Of a stretch of DNA of 20,002 bases, positions 18,717-20,002 are shown in pieces. The DNA lies in IMG/VR virus record IMGVR_UViG_3300044669_000035, positions 1 through 20,002 of that record; one strand, 5' to 3'. Position 1 is the first letter of the stretch, and each line of letters starts with the position of its first letter. This stretch comes from a virus. The notes below the pieces were generated by a model. It saw only the letters and a list, made by a program, of their open reading frames with translations, had not been told where the DNA came from and did not search any database. The translations under genes were made by a program, and so were the position numbers.

Positions 18717-20002
18717 TGAACTTTCCAACCGGCGTTGAACTTCACAACGGAAAAATCAGGATCACTTTTACATATCGCGGCATTCGCTGCCGCGAAGTTC
18801 TCCGTGGCTGGGTGGTTAACAGCAGCAACATTAAGAAGGCGGGAAACCTTCGCGCGGTCATCGTGAGTGAAATCCAGTTCGGCCAGTTCGACTACGCGGC
18901 GCGCTTCCCAGAATCGAAGGCTCTTAAAAAATTCTCTTCTACTAAGCGGATCACGACATTTAAAGAGCTGAGCGATTTTTTCATTGAAACAAAAACGCTG
19001 GAGGTGTCAGAGGCAACGCTGCATTCACTTACATCTGCAGTTAACACGCTGAAGCGTGTTGTGGGAGAAAATACTCCCCTGGCTGATATTCAGCACGCCG
19101 ATATCCTGAATTACCGCAAAGAGCTGCTGACCGGCAGCGTATTAAACCCTTCAATGCCTAATCTGGTTAAAAAGGGACGCGCGCCCTCAACAGTAAATAA
19201 ACAGATGGCGGTTTTATCAGAAATGCTGAAGCTTGCGAATCGAAGTCAGTTTATATTACACGCTCCTTATGAGAGCGTGTCCAGGCTCAAGCTATCTAAG
19301 ACAGACCCTGATCCGCTTCTACTTCATGAGTACCAGGCACTGATTGCCGCCCTTCCCCGTAAACTGGCTTTAATCATCATTGTAGCCGTCCATACGGGAA
19401 TGAGGCCGGGCGAGATTTGTGCCCTGGCGTGGGAGGACATCGATCTGAAAAAAGGTGAAATTCACGTATCACGAAACCTGACGAACAAGCGGGTGTTTGT
19501 GCCGCCAAAAACAGATGCTGGCATAAGAACGATCACACTGCTTAAGCCAGCTCATGATGCTCTTCTTGAGCAGTTCGAAATCACTGGCAACAACCCAAGG
19601 CAGCAGATCATTTTTCATCACCGGGAAATCGGCAAAACCGAGCCACAAAATCTGCGTTTTGTTTTTTCTCCAGAAAAAAAATCGTCAGTGAATGAGAGCT
19701 ATTTTTCCAAAAATTCGATTTCGTATGGATGGAAACGGGGAACTAAACTTTCCGGTATTCGTGCGAGAAACCCTTATCAGTCTCGACACACATACGCATG
19801 CTGGACACTTATGGCCGGTGCTAACCCCTCCTTTATTGCCAGCCAGATGGGGCATGAGGATGCGCGTATGGTGTATGAGGTTTACTCGAAGTGGATTGGC
19901 GATATGAACCAGGACCAGGTCAACATGCTGAACAATCAGATGCCTACAGCGAAGCCCCCAGGACGCCCCCAAGGCATAGGGAGCATGAAAAAAGTCATTT
20001 AA
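18716..20002 (+). CDS. int: Phage integrase, tyrosine recombinase
   Basis: 428 residues from the second of two adjacent ATGs (18713 and 18716): AGGAA is five bases from 18716 but only two from 18713. Begins FPTGVELHNGKIRITFTYRG, the arm-binding domain of this integrase group; a core-binding SAM-like domain follows (about 85-185), then the catalytic domain. Counting from 18713: Arg231 (VHTGMRPGEICAL), Lys266, Arg358-His359 (NPYQSRHTYACW, with Tyr instead of the usual His of HxxR), His381 (QMGHED) and nucleophile Tyr391 (VYEVYSKW). The catalytic set looks complete and the gene unbroken, so integration and excision should work. The att site should lie just beyond 20002, outside the window. Confidence 0.95.
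   Translation: MNFPTGVELHNGKIRITFTYRGIRCREVLRGWVVNSSNIKKAGNLRAVIVSEIQFGQFDYAARFPESKALKKFSSTKRITTFKELSDFFIETKTLEVSEATLHSLTSAVNTLKRVVGENTPLADIQHADILNYRKELLTGSVLNPSMPNLVKKGRAPSTVNKQMAVLSEMLKLANRSQFILHAPYESVSRLKLSKTDPDPLLLHEYQALIAALPRKLALIIIVAVHTGMRPGEICALAWEDIDLKKGEIHVSRNLTNKRVFVPPKTDAGIRTITLLKPAHDALLEQFEITGNNPRQQIIFHHREIGKTEPQNLRFVFSPEKKSSVNESYFSKNSISYGWKRGTKLSGIRARNPYQSRHTYACWTLMAGANPSFIASQMGHEDARMVYEVYSKWIGDMNQDQVNMLNNQMPTAKPPGRPQGIGSMKKVI

Noticed and set aside
1-20002. CRISPR array, tRNA, rRNA, IS element or attachment site
   Set aside because: No regularly spaced repeats of CRISPR type, no tRNA-like cloverleaf and no transposase were seen; the window ends at the int stop codon, so att sequences and a duplicated core cannot be found.

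Overview
The window is most of a lambdoid (lambda-like, cos-type) prophage from an enterobacterium. It reads from a tail-fibre gene at the left edge to the integrase stop codon at the right edge. The evidence is the lambda gene order (int, xis, recombination, immunity, O, P, nin-like genes, Q, lysis, cos, nu1, J, tail fibre) together with recognisable protein families: RusA, Ref nuclease, Q, lambda holin, Rz/Rz1, Nu1, gpJ, Exc and tyrosine recombinase. The exact host genus cannot be read from the sequence. No att site or flanking host DNA is visible.

Layout, left to right. 1-594 (-) tail-fibre N-terminus, cut by the window edge. 723-992 (+) a small secreted moron. 1027-2393 (-) a deletion scar: the first 120 codons of nu1 (small terminase) joined out of frame to the 3' end of J, so all the head genes, the large terminase and most tail genes are gone. 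2414-2611 an intact-looking cos site. 2795-3349 (-) a membrane-anchored moron with its own promoter and terminator. 3461-4813 (-) lysis cassette: holin, endolysin, Rz and embedded Rz1. 4854-5285 candidate late promoter pR' and tandem terminators. 6145-7756 (+) an AT-rich two-gene cassette, one soluble protein followed by one four-helix membrane protein, inserted against the direction of the phage operon between Q and pR'. 7749-13921 (-) the early-right operon read in reverse: regulator, DUF4222, O with iterons, P, DUF1627, Lar-like, methyltransferase, small genes, an SOS-controlled UmuD'-like gene, Ref, RusA and Q. 13921-14783 the immunity region: a YdaS/Cro-like gene, a RacR-like repressor, and two matching operator-promoters. 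14872-20002 (+) the left operon: small peptides, a structured RNA, a RecE-N-terminal-like protein, DUF4060, excisionase and integrase.

How it works together: the repressor (14273-14668) should bind the 18-bp sites over pR and pL, each arranged as -35, 16 bp, TATAAA. When repression is lifted, pR drives O/P replication from iterons inside O and then Q, and Q should let transcription from pR' pass the terminators ahead of the holin. pL drives the small host-takeover peptides and Int/Xis. The element looks able to excise, replicate and lyse but cannot build particles alone. Because cos is kept, a related helper phage might package it.

The main candidates for something new are the two-gene cassette at 6145-7756 (architecture like RexA/RexB, no family recognised), the moron at 2795-3349, the four-hairpin RNA at 15020-15157, and the packaging-competent deletion structure itself.
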